DNA from: Micromonospora citrea
GTDB lineage: Bacteria; Actinomycetota; Actinomycetes; Mycobacteriales; Micromonosporaceae
Assembly: GCF_900090315.1 (NCBI RefSeq)
Contig: NZ_FMHZ01000002.1
Span: 2,954,501 to 3,018,500, forward strand
Direction: 5' to 3'
DNA length: 64,000 bases
The position numbers were made by a program, and so were the translations under genes. The notes under the pieces are model-generated. The model did no database searches, was not told the origin of the DNA, and saw only the letters and a list, made by a program, of their open reading frames with translations. Below are positions 36,780 through 45,330 of this stretch, piece by piece (the stretch's first letter is position 1; the number at the start of each line of letters is the position of its first letter).

Positions 36780-38447
36780 TCAGAGCATCGTCTGGCTCTT
36801 CGCCTCCATCTCGGCGGCGGCCTCGCCCTTCGACTCCTCGGCCAGCGGCTTGCCGCCGGGGGCGGGCGCCTCGCCGCCCAGGCCGTCCGTGCCGCCGGTC
36901 GCGCCGCCCGGGCCCGCCCCGCGCAGCTTCTCGTTCGGCAGCGCGAGGGTGACCAGCACCGCCACGATCGCGATCAGGCCGGTGGTCAGGAAGACCAGGT
37001 GCAGCGACTCGACGAACGCCGCCTGGACGGCCGCGCGGACCGGGGCGGGCAGCGCCAGGATGGTGGCCGGGTCGTTGACCGAGACGTCGGCCCCGCCGCT
37101 CGCCGCCACCGCGGCCTGCTGCTGCGGCGGCAACTGCGCGATCGCCCCGGGCAGCCGCCCGGCCAGCTCGGATGTGAGCCGCGACGACAGCACCGCGCCG
37201 AGGATGGCGACGCCGAACGACCCGCCCAGCGAGCGGAAGAACGTCGCCGCCGAGGTGCCGGCGCCCAGGTCGCGCATCGACACGGCGTTCTGCACGGCCA
37301 GGATCAACGACTGCATGCACAGGCCCAGCCCGACGCCGATCACCACCATGAAGCCGAAGGCCACCCAGAGCGAGGTGCCCACCTCCAGCCGGGTGAACAG
37401 CAGCATGCCGACCAGCAGCACCGCCGCGCCCGCCACCGGGAACCACTTGTACCGCCCGATCCGGCTCATCGCCCGGCCGGTGAGCACCGAGGTGACGATG
37501 ACGCCGGCCATCATCGGCAGCATCAGCAGGCCGCTGCGGGTCGGCGAGGCGCCCTTGACGATCTGCAGGTAGAGCGGGATGAAGATGATCGAGCCGAACA
37601 TCACCAGGCCGAGCACGAAGCCGGCCGAGTTCGCCAGCGCGAAGGTGGCGCTGCGGAACAGCCGCAGCGGCAGGATCGGCTCGGCCACCCGGGCCTCCTG
37701 AAGCACGAAGAGCACGCCGAGCACCGCGCCCGCGACGAAGAGCCCGACGATCACGCCGGAGCCCCAGGCGTACTCGTTGCCGCCCCAGCTCAGCGCCAGC
37801 AGCAGGCAGCTCACCCCGGCGACCAGCAGCGCCGCGCCGAGCCAGTCGATCGCGTGGTCGCGCCGGGTGAACGGGATCAGCCGCAGCACCCGGGAACAGA
37901 CCAGGATCGCCAGGATCCCCAGCGGCACGTTGACGTAGAAGATCCACCGCCAGTCGGTCTCGGCGAAGTAGCCGCCGACCAGCGGGCCGGCGACCGAGGA
38001 GAGGCCGAAGACGGCGCCGAAGAGCCCCTGGTAGCGGCCGCGCTCCCGGGGCGACACCACGTCCGAGATGATGGTGAACGCCAGCGTCATCAGGCCGCCG
38101 GCGCCGAGGCCCTGGATCCCACGGGTGACGATGAGCTGGGTCATGTCCTGCGACAGCCCGGCCAGCAGCGAGCCCAGCAGGAACGTGCCGATCGAGAAGA
38201 GGAACACCGGGCGGCGCCCGTACAGGTCGGCCATCTTGCCGTAGAGCGGCGTCGAGGCGGTGGAGGCGAGCAGGTACGCCGTCACGACCCACGAGTAGTG
38301 GTTGATCCCGCCCAGCTCGCCGACGATCGTCGGCAGGGCGGTGCCCACGATCGTCTGGTCGAGCGCGGCCAGCAGCATGCCGGTCATCAGGCCGAACATC
38401 AGCAGCCGGATCTGCCGCCCGTCGAGCGCCGGGGCCTCCGTGGTCAT
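36780..38447 (-). CDS. DHA2 family MFS drug exporter
   Basis: 555 residues with about 14 hydrophobic helices. Motifs: LDQTIVGTALPTIVGELGG (helix 1, DHA2 signature), GKMADLYGRRPVF (loop 2-3) and an antiporter motif GLSSVAGPLVGGYF. A hydrophilic Gly/Glu-rich C-terminal tail of ~50 residues follows the last helix. ATG 38447 is preceded by AAAGGACC. It probably exports amphiphilic drugs by proton antiport. A PfpI-family gene lies 104 bases upstream on the same strand. Confidence 0.92.
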   Translation of the reverse strand: MTTEAPALDGRQIRLLMFGLMTGMLLAALDQTIVGTALPTIVGELGGINHYSWVVTAYLLASTASTPLYGKMADLYGRRPVFLFSIGTFLLGSLLAGLSQDMTQLIVTRGIQGLGAGGLMTLAFTIISDVVSPRERGRYQGLFGAVFGLSSVAGPLVGGYFAETDWRWIFYVNVPLGILAILVCSRVLRLIPFTRRDHAIDWLGAALLVAGVSCLLLALSWGGNEYAWGSGVIVGLFVAGAVLGVLFVLQEARVAEPILPLRLFRSATFALANSAGFVLGLVMFGSIIFIPLYLQIVKGASPTRSGLLMLPMMAGVIVTSVLTGRAMSRIGRYKWFPVAGAAVLLVGMLLFTRLEVGTSLWVAFGFMVVIGVGLGLCMQSLILAVQNAVSMRDLGAGTSAATFFRSLGGSFGVAILGAVLSSRLTSELAGRLPGAIAQLPPQQQAAVAASGGADVSVNDPATILALPAPVRAAVQAAFVESLHLVFLTTGLIAIVAVLVTLALPNEKLRGAGPGGATGGTDGLGGEAPAPGGKPLAEESKGEAAAEMEAKSQTML

Positions 38448-38550
38448 CCCAGGTCCTTTCCCCGTCCACCCGAAACATGCGCCGCTCGGCGGACCGTCGG
38501 CCGCGCCGCCCGGGAGGCCGGGCAACGGCGCCGGCCTCCCGGACGAGGAG

Positions 38551-39111
38551 TCACCGGGTCGGGTGCGGCCCTTCGGCGAACTCCTCGACGATCTTCGCGC
38601 AGAAGGCGGGGAGATCGTCGGGCTTTCGGCTGCTGACCAGGCCGTTGTCCGTGACGACCTGCTCGTCGACCCAGGTCGCGCCGGCGTTGGTCAGGTCGGT
38701 GCGCAGGCTCGGCCAGGACGTCATCCGCCGGCCCCGCACCACGTCCGCCTCGATCAGCGTCCACGGCCCGTGGCAGATCACCCCGACCGGCTTGCCGGCG
38801 TCGAAGAACGCCCTGACGAAGCGCACCGCCTCGGCGTCGGTCCGCAGGAAGTCCGGGTTCGCCACCCCGCCGGGCAGCACCAGCGCGTCGTAGCCGCCGG
38901 CGTCCGCGTCGGCCGCCGTCACGTCGACGTCGTACGTCTTGGACTGGTCCAGGTGGTTGAACGACTGGATCGTGCCGGGCCTGAGCGAGACCAGCTCGAC
39001 CGTGGCGCCGGCCTGCTCGACCGCCTCGCGGGGCTGGACGTACTCGACCTCCTCGACGCCGTCGGCGGCCAGGAACGCGATCCGCCTGCCCTGAAGTGTC
39101 GTCGCTGCCAT
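38551..39111 (-). CDS. DJ-1/PfpI family protein (YhbO/PfpI type)
   Basis: 186 residues. The nucleophilic cysteine is in VGVICHGPW (near residue 110), with the His neighbour typical of PfpI proteins, and there is a conserved Glu in GVEEVEYVQP. The family includes stress-protective deglycase/glyoxalase-like enzymes and intracellular proteases; activity claims differ between members. It is divergent from the hldE-like gene. Confidence 0.9.
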   Translation of the reverse strand: MAATTLQGRRIAFLAADGVEEVEYVQPREAVEQAGATVELVSLRPGTIQSFNHLDQSKTYDVDVTAADADAGGYDALVLPGGVANPDFLRTDAEAVRFVRAFFDAGKPVGVICHGPWTLIEADVVRGRRMTSWPSLRTDLTNAGATWVDEQVVTDNGLVSSRKPDDLPAFCAKIVEEFAEGPHPTR

Positions 39112-39229
39112 GTCGGTGTCCTCTCCTCTCCGGGGTTACCGTGCGTCCGTTCCCGGGGCCCGGTGCCCGAAACCCGCCTCCACGCGGCGTCCAGGTTTGA
39201 CCCCGGTGCCTCGGGGGACCCCGAAGGGC

Positions 39230-41218
39230 ATGGCAGGAGCAGCAGCGGAACAGCGCCGGCTCGCCACGGTGGTGGAGAGCTGGCTGGGGCGTCCCGTCCT
39301 GGTCATCGGCGACGCCATGCTCGACGACTGGCGGTTCGCCGAGTCGGACCGGCTCTGCCGGGAGGCGCCCGCACCCGTCCTCACCCTGCGCCGGCGGATC
39401 TCCGCGGCCGGCGGGGCGGCGAACACCGCCGTCAACGTCGCCGCGCTCGGCGGCCGGGCGGTGCTGGTGGCGCCCGTCGGCGCCGACGTCGCCGGGGACG
39501 AACTGCACGACTGTCTGGACCGGGCCGGCGTCTGGGACCGTACGGTCAACCAGCCCGGCCGCCCGACGCCGGTGAAGCGGCGCATGCTGGCCGGCAACCA
39601 GATCCTGCTCCGGGAGGACTCCGGCGACCCCGACGACGCGCTCGACGACGACGGGGTGGCCCGGCTGCTGACCGCGCTGGACTGCGCCACCGAGGAGTTG
39701 CGCGCCGCCGCCGGCGGCGAGGCGCCCACCCTGGTGGTCTGCGACTACGGCCTGGGCGCGCTGCCCGCGCCGGTGCGCGCCTGGCTGGTCGCCCAGCGGG
39801 AGCGGTACGCGACCGTCGCGCTGGACGCCCACGACCTGGCCGACTGGCGCGGTCTCGCCCCGACCGTGGTGACCCCGAGCTTCGCCGAGGCGACCCGGCT
39901 GCTGGCCCGGGCCGCCGGCGCCCGGCCGGCGCACGGCACCGAACTGCACCTCGACCACCCCGACGGCGACCCGGTCGACGGCCCCTCCGAACTCACCGTG
40001 GGCGCGGCCCCGGGCGGCCTCGGCGCGCCGCAGGGCGTCCGCGACCTCGACGTCCTGACCGGTGCCCACCCGGACCTCACCGCCGGAGCCCCGAGCCTGA
40101 CCGGCGACGGCGCGGGCCCCACCACGGGCGCCGCGAAGCTGACCGCCGGCACCGCGGGCCCGACCGGCGGCGGCGCCGGCTCCCCGGGCCCGACCGGCGG
40201 TGGCGCGGGACCGGCCGCCCGCGGGGCGAGCCAGGTCGGCGGTGGCGTCGGGCCGACCGGCGAGCCGACGCCCGGCGAGGGCCGGGTGGCGATGACCGGG
40301 GACGGGACGACCGTGACCGGCACCGGGGTCACCGTGAACGCCACGGCCGGCGAGGGCGTCGACCGGGCGGTGCTGGCCGAGTCCCGCCTCGCCGAGCTGC
40401 GCGCGCACACCGGCGCGGACGTGGTGGCGGTGACCCTGGACACCGACGGTGCGGTGGTCGGCGGGGCCGACGGCGAGCCCCGGCGCAGCCACAGCACCCC
40501 CGTGCCGGCCAGCCACGCCGTCGGGGCGGGGGACGCGTACCTGGCGGCGATGACGCTGGCGCTGGCCGCCGACGCGCCGCTGCCGACCGCCGCCCAACTG
40601 GCCCAGCTCGCCGCGACCATCACCGTCTCGGACACCGGCACCTGCGTGTGCCGCCGGGAGGACCTGCTCGCCGCGCTCGACGTGCCGGTCGACGCGGCCG
40701 GGGACCGGGCGCTGGTGGGCGCCGACGAGCTGGCCGCGATCGCGGCGGAGCACCGCCGGGCGGGCCGCTCGATCGTCTTCACCAACGGCTGCTTCGACGT
40801 GCTGCACCGCGGCCACGTGCGCTACCTGGAGCAGGCCCGGGCGCTCGGCGACCTGCTGGTGGTGGCGGTCAACTCCGACGGCAGCGTACGCCGGCTGAAG
40901 GGCCCGGACCGGCCGGTGAACCCGGTCGAGGACCGCGTCGCCCTGCTCGCCGCGCTGGCCTGCGTCGACCACGTGGTGGTCTTCGAGGAGGACTCGCCGG
41001 CCAACCTGCTCGGGACGGTCCGCCCCGACGTGTACGTCAAGGGCGGCGACTACCCGCCGGAGATGGTCCCGGAGGCGCCGCTGGTGCGCCGGCTCGGCGG
41101 GCAGGTCCGCACCCTCGGCTACGTGCCGGACCGGTCCACCTCGGCGATCATCGACCGGATCCGGTCGCACGGCCACGAGGTCCCGGGCGACTCCCCGCTG
41201 ACCAGCAAGCCGTCGTGA
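39230..41218 (+). CDS. hldE: Bifunctional heptose kinase/adenylyltransferase (HldE/RfaE-like) with large insert
   Basis: 662 residues. The N-terminal PfkB-type kinase (VLVIGDAMLDDWRFAESDRL; GGAANTAVNVAALGG; catalytic GAGDAYLAAM near ~435) would phosphorylate heptose-7-phosphate at O1. The C-terminal nucleotidyltransferase (FTNGCFDVLHRGHVRYL with the HxGH motif near ~522; YVKGGDY) would form ADP-heptose. A ~140-residue Gly/Thr/Pro/Ala insert (about 232-375) splits the kinase domain; typical HldE is ~475 residues. ATG 39230 begins the conserved part. It is coupled by a 4-base overlap to a glycosyltransferase. Confidence 0.88.
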   Translation: MAGAAAEQRRLATVVESWLGRPVLVIGDAMLDDWRFAESDRLCREAPAPVLTLRRRISAAGGAANTAVNVAALGGRAVLVAPVGADVAGDELHDCLDRAGVWDRTVNQPGRPTPVKRRMLAGNQILLREDSGDPDDALDDDGVARLLTALDCATEELRAAAGGEAPTLVVCDYGLGALPAPVRAWLVAQRERYATVALDAHDLADWRGLAPTVVTPSFAEATRLLARAAGARPAHGTELHLDHPDGDPVDGPSELTVGAAPGGLGAPQGVRDLDVLTGAHPDLTAGAPSLTGDGAGPTTGAAKLTAGTAGPTGGGAGSPGPTGGGAGPAARGASQVGGGVGPTGEPTPGEGRVAMTGDGTTVTGTGVTVNATAGEGVDRAVLAESRLAELRAHTGADVVAVTLDTDGAVVGGADGEPRRSHSTPVPASHAVGAGDAYLAAMTLALAADAPLPTAAQLAQLAATITVSDTGTCVCRREDLLAALDVPVDAAGDRALVGADELAAIAAEHRRAGRSIVFTNGCFDVLHRGHVRYLEQARALGDLLVVAVNSDGSVRRLKGPDRPVNPVEDRVALLAALACVDHVVVFEEDSPANLLGTVRPDVYVKGGDYPPEMVPEAPLVRRLGGQVRTLGYVPDRSTSAIIDRIRSHGHEVPGDSPLTSKPS

Positions 41219-42093
41219 GCCGCCCGCTCGACCCCGGCACGGCCGAGCGGTTCCGCGCCCAGCGGCTGCTCGACGTGCTGGTCCCCACCCGCAACCGCCC
41301 GGCCGAGCTGGCGGTCACGCTGTCGGGGCTGGCCGCCCAGGAGGGCGTGCCCGGCTTCGGGGTGGTGGTCAGCGACCAGTCCGACGGCGCCGCCGCGTAC
41401 CGGCACCCGGCGGCGGCCACCATGGTCCGGGCGCTGCGCCACCGGGGCCACCCGGTGCTGCTGACCCGCCGGCTGCCCCGGCGCGGGCTGGCCGAGCACC
41501 GGGCCTACCTGCTGGCCGCCTCCGCCGCCCGGTACGTGCTCTGCCTCGACGACGACGTCTGGCTGGAGCCGGGCGCGCTGCGCCGGCTGCTCACCGCCAT
41601 CGAGGAGCTGGGCTGCGGCTTCGTCGGCAACGCCGTGCACGGGCTGTCGTACGCCGACGACGTCCGGCCGGAGACGCACCGGCACTACGAGGAGTGGACC
41701 GGCCGCCCCGTCCCGGAGCGGATCCGCCCGGGCACCCCGGAGTGGGACCGGGCGTCGATCCATCCGGCGGCGAACCTGCTGCACGTCACGCGGAAGCTGG
41801 ACCTGCCGCCGGGGGCGTGGCGGGCGTACAAGGTCTCCTGGATCGGCGGCTGCGTGCTCTACGACCGGGCGAAGCTGCTCGACTCCGGCGGGTTCGACTT
41901 CTGGCGGCGCGTGCAGGAGAAGCACCAGGGCGAGGACGTCGCGGCCCAGCTCGCCGTGCTGGCGCGCCACGGCGGCGCCGGCGTCCTGCCCAGCGGCGCG
42001 TACCACCTGGAGTCGCCGACGACGGTCACCGAGCGGGACGTGGAGGCGTGGGAGGTCGTGCTCGCCGAGGAGGACGCGGCCCAGCCGGCCTGA
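41215..42093 (+). CDS. Glycosyltransferase family 2
   Basis: A 292-residue GT-A fold. LDVLVPTRNRPAELAVTLSG is the N-terminal nucleotide-sugar binding segment, CLDDDVWLEPG (near residues 104-114) the DxD-type metal site, and GEDVAAQLAVL a C-terminal acidic motif. No transmembrane helix. GTG 41215 overlaps the hldE stop (GTGA), so it is translationally coupled. It probably transfers a sugar linked to the heptose product, but the acceptor is unknown. Confidence 0.9.
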   Translation: MSRPLDPGTAERFRAQRLLDVLVPTRNRPAELAVTLSGLAAQEGVPGFGVVVSDQSDGAAAYRHPAAATMVRALRHRGHPVLLTRRLPRRGLAEHRAYLLAASAARYVLCLDDDVWLEPGALRRLLTAIEELGCGFVGNAVHGLSYADDVRPETHRHYEEWTGRPVPERIRPGTPEWDRASIHPAANLLHVTRKLDLPPGAWRAYKVSWIGGCVLYDRAKLLDSGGFDFWRRVQEKHQGEDVAAQLAVLARHGGAGVLPSGAYHLESPTTVTERDVEAWEVVLAEEDAAQPA

Positions 42094-42105
42094 GCCCTCC
42101 GCCCC

Positions 42106-42123
42106 GCTCGGGGTGCCCCGAGC
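42106..42123. terminator. Short hairpin after the GT2 gene
   Basis: An 8-bp perfect stem GCTCGGGG/CCCCGAGC with a TG loop, 12 bases past the stop. Confidence 0.55.
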
Positions 42124-42128
42124 CCGCG

Positions 42129-42198
42129 GCCCGGCGCTCCGCTCAGGACGCGCCGAGCCCGCCGCCCGCCGCTCCCCTCAGGGCGCGCCGGGTTCGGG
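42129..42198. repeat. 35-bp imperfect duplication of the GT9 gene 3' end
   Basis: Units 42129-42163 and 42164-42198. The second contains the GT9 stop (TCA at 42178-42180 on the plus strand), the first an outward copy with its own TCAGG. Confidence 0.75.
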
Positions 42199-43299
42199 AC
42201 GCAGGAGCTCGCGGGCGGCCTCCACCACCTCGACGACCGGCACGTCGGTGACGAACGAGTCCCGGTGGGGGCACTCGCCGTCGCCCGGCCGGTGCGGATA
42301 GATGCCGGGGGTGCAGTCGACCCCGCAGACCGGGCACAGCACCGTCCAGGAGCTGATCGGGCGGTGCCGGCCACGCAGCAGGTTCGCCACGTTGATCATG
42401 TTGCCGACCCAGTAGATGCCGACGGTCGCGGTGCCCACGGCCGCCGCCAGGTGCAGCGGGCCGGTGTCGTTGGAGATCACCAGCTCGCACCCGGCATAGC
42501 AGCCGGCCAGCCCGCCGAGGCTGAGCGTGCCCACCTGCGGGCGGACCGGCACCCCGGCCGCCACGACCACCCGGTCCACCACGTCCCGCTCGGCGGGGGT
42601 TCCGGTGACCAGCACCTCGTACCCGTCGCCGACCAGCTCCCGGGCGACCTCGGCGAAGCGTTCGGCGGGCCAGCGCCGGCGGGTGTCGGTCGCGCCGGGG
42701 TGCAGCGCGACCCTCGACCGCCGCAGCGGGCCGAGCACCCCGGCCGCCTCGGCCCGGTCGGCGTCGGTCACGGTGAGCGCCGGCACGACAGTGGTGGCCG
42801 GCGCGCCCACCAGCGCGGCCACCTCCAGGTAGCGGATCACCTCGTGCTGGTAGTAGACGTACCGGATCCAGCGGTCCAGCGGCGGCGCGTCGTCGGCCCG
42901 CAGCCCCGCGGTGACCCGGGCGCCGAGGGCGGCGACGAGCGGATTGGAGTTGGCCCCGCCGCCGTGCAGTTGCAGCGCCAGGTCGAAGCGTTCCTCGCGG
43001 GCCGCGGCGAGGAAGTCGTCCGCCGACGACTCCGGCTCGCCCGGCTCCGGATAGCGGATCCCGGGCGCGGGCGGCACCACCAGCACCCGGTCCACCGGGC
43101 CCGGCCGGCCGCGCCAAAGCTTCGCGTGCCACGGCGCGCCGAGCAGCACGATCTCCGCCTCCGGGTACGCGGCGCGCAGCGAGTCCAGCGCCGGCAGGAC
43201 GAAGATGAAGTCGCCGAGCGCGTTGGCGCGCAGCACGGCGATCCGCTCCACGTCGGGCACCCGCCCGGCGACCGGGCCGAGCAGGTCCGGGGTGACCAC
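42178..43299 (-). CDS. Glycosyltransferase family 9 (heptosyltransferase-like)
   Basis: 373 residues of GT-B fold from GTG 43299 (GGGGGG upstream). RIAVLRANALGDFIFVLPAL is the GT9 N-terminal signature, ALHPGATDTRRRWPAERFAE the donor-binding motif, and ISNDTGPLHLAAAVG the C-terminal motif. GT9 enzymes use ADP-heptose in Gram-negative LPS synthesis; facing an HldE-like enzyme here suggests heptosylation of an unknown actinobacterial acceptor. A C-terminal cysteine group (CPVCGVDCTPG, ECPHRD) may bind metal. It is the third gene downstream of the DUF2231-Hsp20 pair, 11 bases from hsp20. Confidence 0.9.
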   Translation of the reverse strand: MVTPDLLGPVAGRVPDVERIAVLRANALGDFIFVLPALDSLRAAYPEAEIVLLGAPWHAKLWRGRPGPVDRVLVVPPAPGIRYPEPGEPESSADDFLAAAREERFDLALQLHGGGANSNPLVAALGARVTAGLRADDAPPLDRWIRYVYYQHEVIRYLEVAALVGAPATTVVPALTVTDADRAEAAGVLGPLRRSRVALHPGATDTRRRWPAERFAEVARELVGDGYEVLVTGTPAERDVVDRVVVAAGVPVRPQVGTLSLGGLAGCYAGCELVISNDTGPLHLAAAVGTATVGIYWVGNMINVANLLRGRHRPISSWTVLCPVCGVDCTPGIYPHRPGDGECPHRDSFVTDVPVVEVVEAARELLRPEPGAP

Positions 43300-43310
43300 G
43301 CGGCCCCCCG

Positions 43311-43844
43311 TTACGGCCGGTCGGTCTCGCCGACGGCGATGTCCGGGTGGTGCATCTCCCGGTCGGCGGCCGGGTCGACGACGGTCCGCGTACCCACCGG
43401 GGCGCCGGCGCGGCCGACGGTGATGGTGCGGGGCGCGGGCCGGGCGGCCCGGGGCAGCCGAACCCGGAGCAGCCCGTGGTCCATCACCGCGTCGATGGCG
43501 TCGGGGTCCACCCGGGACGGCAGGTCGACCCGGTACTCGAAGCCCCGGGTCTCGAAGCCGCCGGGGATGCCGTGGTCGGCGTTGACCTCCGCCTCGGAGC
43601 GGGCCCGGACGCACAGCTCGCGGTCGTCCAGCTCGACGGCCACCTCCTCGGGCGCCACCCCGGGCAGCCGCACCACGACCTCCCAACCGTCGGCGGTCTC
43701 GGCCAGTTCGACGTCGGACGACCCCGCCCGTCCGCCGACCAGCCGGCGCAGCTCGGAGCGCAGGGACTGCAACTCGCCCATCGGGTCCCACCCCTGCTGG
43801 CGGCCCCGCCAGCCCCGGCCGGACCCGCCGCTCTGCTCGCTCAT
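43311..43844 (-). CDS. Hsp20/alpha-crystallin small heat-shock protein
   Basis: 177 residues. The alpha-crystallin domain spans about 42-130 (WEVVVRLPGVAPEEVAVELDD; EYRVDLPSRVDPDAIDAVMD). The consensus GVL motif appears as GLLRVRLPR. The Gly/Arg-rich N-terminus and a C-terminal extension flank the domain. It prevents aggregation of unfolding proteins. It is 25 bases downstream of the DUF2231 gene, under the same sigma-B-like promoter. Confidence 0.93.
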   Translation of the reverse strand: MSEQSGGSGRGWRGRQQGWDPMGELQSLRSELRRLVGGRAGSSDVELAETADGWEVVVRLPGVAPEEVAVELDDRELCVRARSEAEVNADHGIPGGFETRGFEYRVDLPSRVDPDAIDAVMDHGLLRVRLPRAARPAPRTITVGRAGAPVGTRTVVDPAADREMHHPDIAVGETDRP

Positions 43845-43869
43845 GCCGCCGGTCCTCCGCTGCGCTCGC

Positions 43870-44388
43870 TCATCGCACCTCTCCGATCCGCTGGGCGGCC
43901 GCCGTGGACCGCAGTGAGCTGGGGGCGTCCAGGCCGGCGTCCCGGTCCACCCCGACGCCGAGCCGGTCGACCAGTTCCCCGCCGAGCCAGGCGCTGATGC
44001 CGAGGATGGCCAGCGCGACGACCTCGATGGCGATCAGCGCGCCACCGGCGGCCCGGGAGTCGGCGTTGAGCCGCACCACCCAGATCGCGGCGAACAGCAG
44101 GATCACCGCCAGGTTGGCGGCGGCGTGGGTCAGCGCCACCCGCTTGGCGCGGGTCCCCGAGGGGATGGCCAGCAGGTCGACCGTCCCGGCCGCCGCGGCC
44201 AGCAGGCCGCCGACGAGGCCGACGGTGATGTTCCAGTACGCGACCTCGCCGAGGAGGTCGGGCCCGCCGACGGTGTCCACCACGTCGAACAGGACCGCCG
44301 TGACCAGCAGGGCCACCGGGAACATGACGAGCATGGGGTGGACGGGGTGGCCCAGCACCTTGAGTCGGCTCTCCACGCGGGCCTCCAC
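43870..44388 (-). CDS. DUF2231 integral membrane protein
   Basis: 172 residues with four hydrophobic helices. LGHPVHPMLVMFPVALLVTA carries the conserved His pair (HPVHP) near residue 14 that defines DUF2231 and may bind haem or metal (inference). The start is GTG 44388. It is the first gene of a set continuing with hsp20 and GT9. A sigma-B-like promoter lies about 34-58 bases upstream. Confidence 0.85.
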   Translation of the reverse strand: MEARVESRLKVLGHPVHPMLVMFPVALLVTAVLFDVVDTVGGPDLLGEVAYWNITVGLVGGLLAAAAGTVDLLAIPSGTRAKRVALTHAAANLAVILLFAAIWVVRLNADSRAAGGALIAIEVVALAILGISAWLGGELVDRLGVGVDRDAGLDAPSSLRSTAAAQRIGEVR

Positions 44389-44421
44389 TGCTCGGTCTCT
44401 CCGGGTGGGTCGGGTGAGGCG

Positions 44422-44446
44422 GTACCCCCGCCGTCGAGGGACAAAC
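44422..44446 (-). promoter_or_regulatory. Sigma-B-like promoter for DUF2231-hsp20
   Basis: On the minus strand: GTTT (44446-44443), 15-base spacer, GGGTAC (44427-44422). It matches the actinobacterial sigma-B/H consensus GNNT-N14-16-GGGTAY exactly. Confidence 0.7.
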
Positions 44447-44524
44447 CTCCGCCGGTCAGCGCCCCCTAGGCTGGCGGCCGACGGGCGCGCCGCCCGTCGG
44501 GATCAACGCACGGGGGAGGGTCAC

Positions 44525-45142
44525 GTGACGGTGGAGATCACCTCGTACGAGGAGCTGCGCGAGCTGCTGGGCAGGCCGATGCCGCGGGCGCTGAACAAGG
44601 AGCGTCCCGTCCTGCACCCCAGGGACCGGCAGTGGCTCGCGGCGTCGCCGTTCTGCCTCGTGGCGACGGCCGGCGCGGACGGCACCTGCGACGTCTCGCC
44701 GAAGGGCGACCCGCCCGGCTTCACGCTGGTGCTGGACGAGCGGACCATCGCCATCCCGGAGCGGCCGGGCAACCGGCGCGCGGACGGCTACCGCAACATC
44801 CTGGACAACCCGCACGTCGGGCTGATCTTCCTGATCCCGGGGCGCACCGACACGCTGCGGATCAACGGCCGGGCGCGGCTGGTCCGCGACGCCCCCTGGT
44901 TCGACGACATGGTGGTGAAGGGCCACCGGCCCGTCCTCGCCGTGGTGGTGGAGATCGAACAGATCTTCTACCACTGCGCGAAGGCGTTCCTGCGGTCCCA
45001 GCTCTGGCAGCCGGAGAGCTGGCAGCCGGACGCACTGCCGTCCCGGGCGCGGCTCGTCAAGGAGCTGGAGGCGCCCGAGGCGAGCCTCGCCGACCTGGAG
45101 CGGCACTACGGCCCGGACTACGTGAAGAGCATCTACACCTGA
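44525..45142 (+). CDS. PPOX-class flavin-dependent protein (MSMEG_1061 type)
   Basis: 205 residues from GTG 44525. Split-barrel fold: FCLVATAGADGTCDVSPKGD, NILDNPHVGLIFLIPGRTDT and LRINGRARLVRDAPWFDDM are typical of the pyridoxamine-phosphate-oxidase-like MSMEG_1061 family. It probably binds FMN or F420; the reaction is unknown. It is divergent from DUF2231, starting just beyond the shared promoter region. Confidence 0.88.
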   Translation: MTVEITSYEELRELLGRPMPRALNKERPVLHPRDRQWLAASPFCLVATAGADGTCDVSPKGDPPGFTLVLDERTIAIPERPGNRRADGYRNILDNPHVGLIFLIPGRTDTLRINGRARLVRDAPWFDDMVVKGHRPVLAVVVEIEQIFYHCAKAFLRSQLWQPESWQPDALPSRARLVKELEAPEASLADLERHYGPDYVKSIYT

Positions 45143-45229
45143 CCGTCCCCGATCGGGCTGCCGCCCCCGATGACCGCCGCCCGTCGTCCCGCGCGACCTG
45201 CCGGCGCGGGCCGTCGGACCGGCCCTGAC

Positions 45230-45253
45230 GTTTGCGCCGGCTGCCGAGGGTAC
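45230..45253 (+). promoter_or_regulatory. Sigma-B-like promoter for the SAP-domain gene
   Basis: GTTT (45230-45233), 14-base spacer, GGGTAC (45248-45253); the start codon is 77 bases downstream. It matches GNNT-N14-16-GGGTAY. Confidence 0.7.
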
Positions 45254-45330
45254 TGATACGGGGACGATCCGCCGCGCCATGCGGCACCACACACCCCCTG
45301 GACACGGGTCGAAGGAAGGACGGACCTCCC

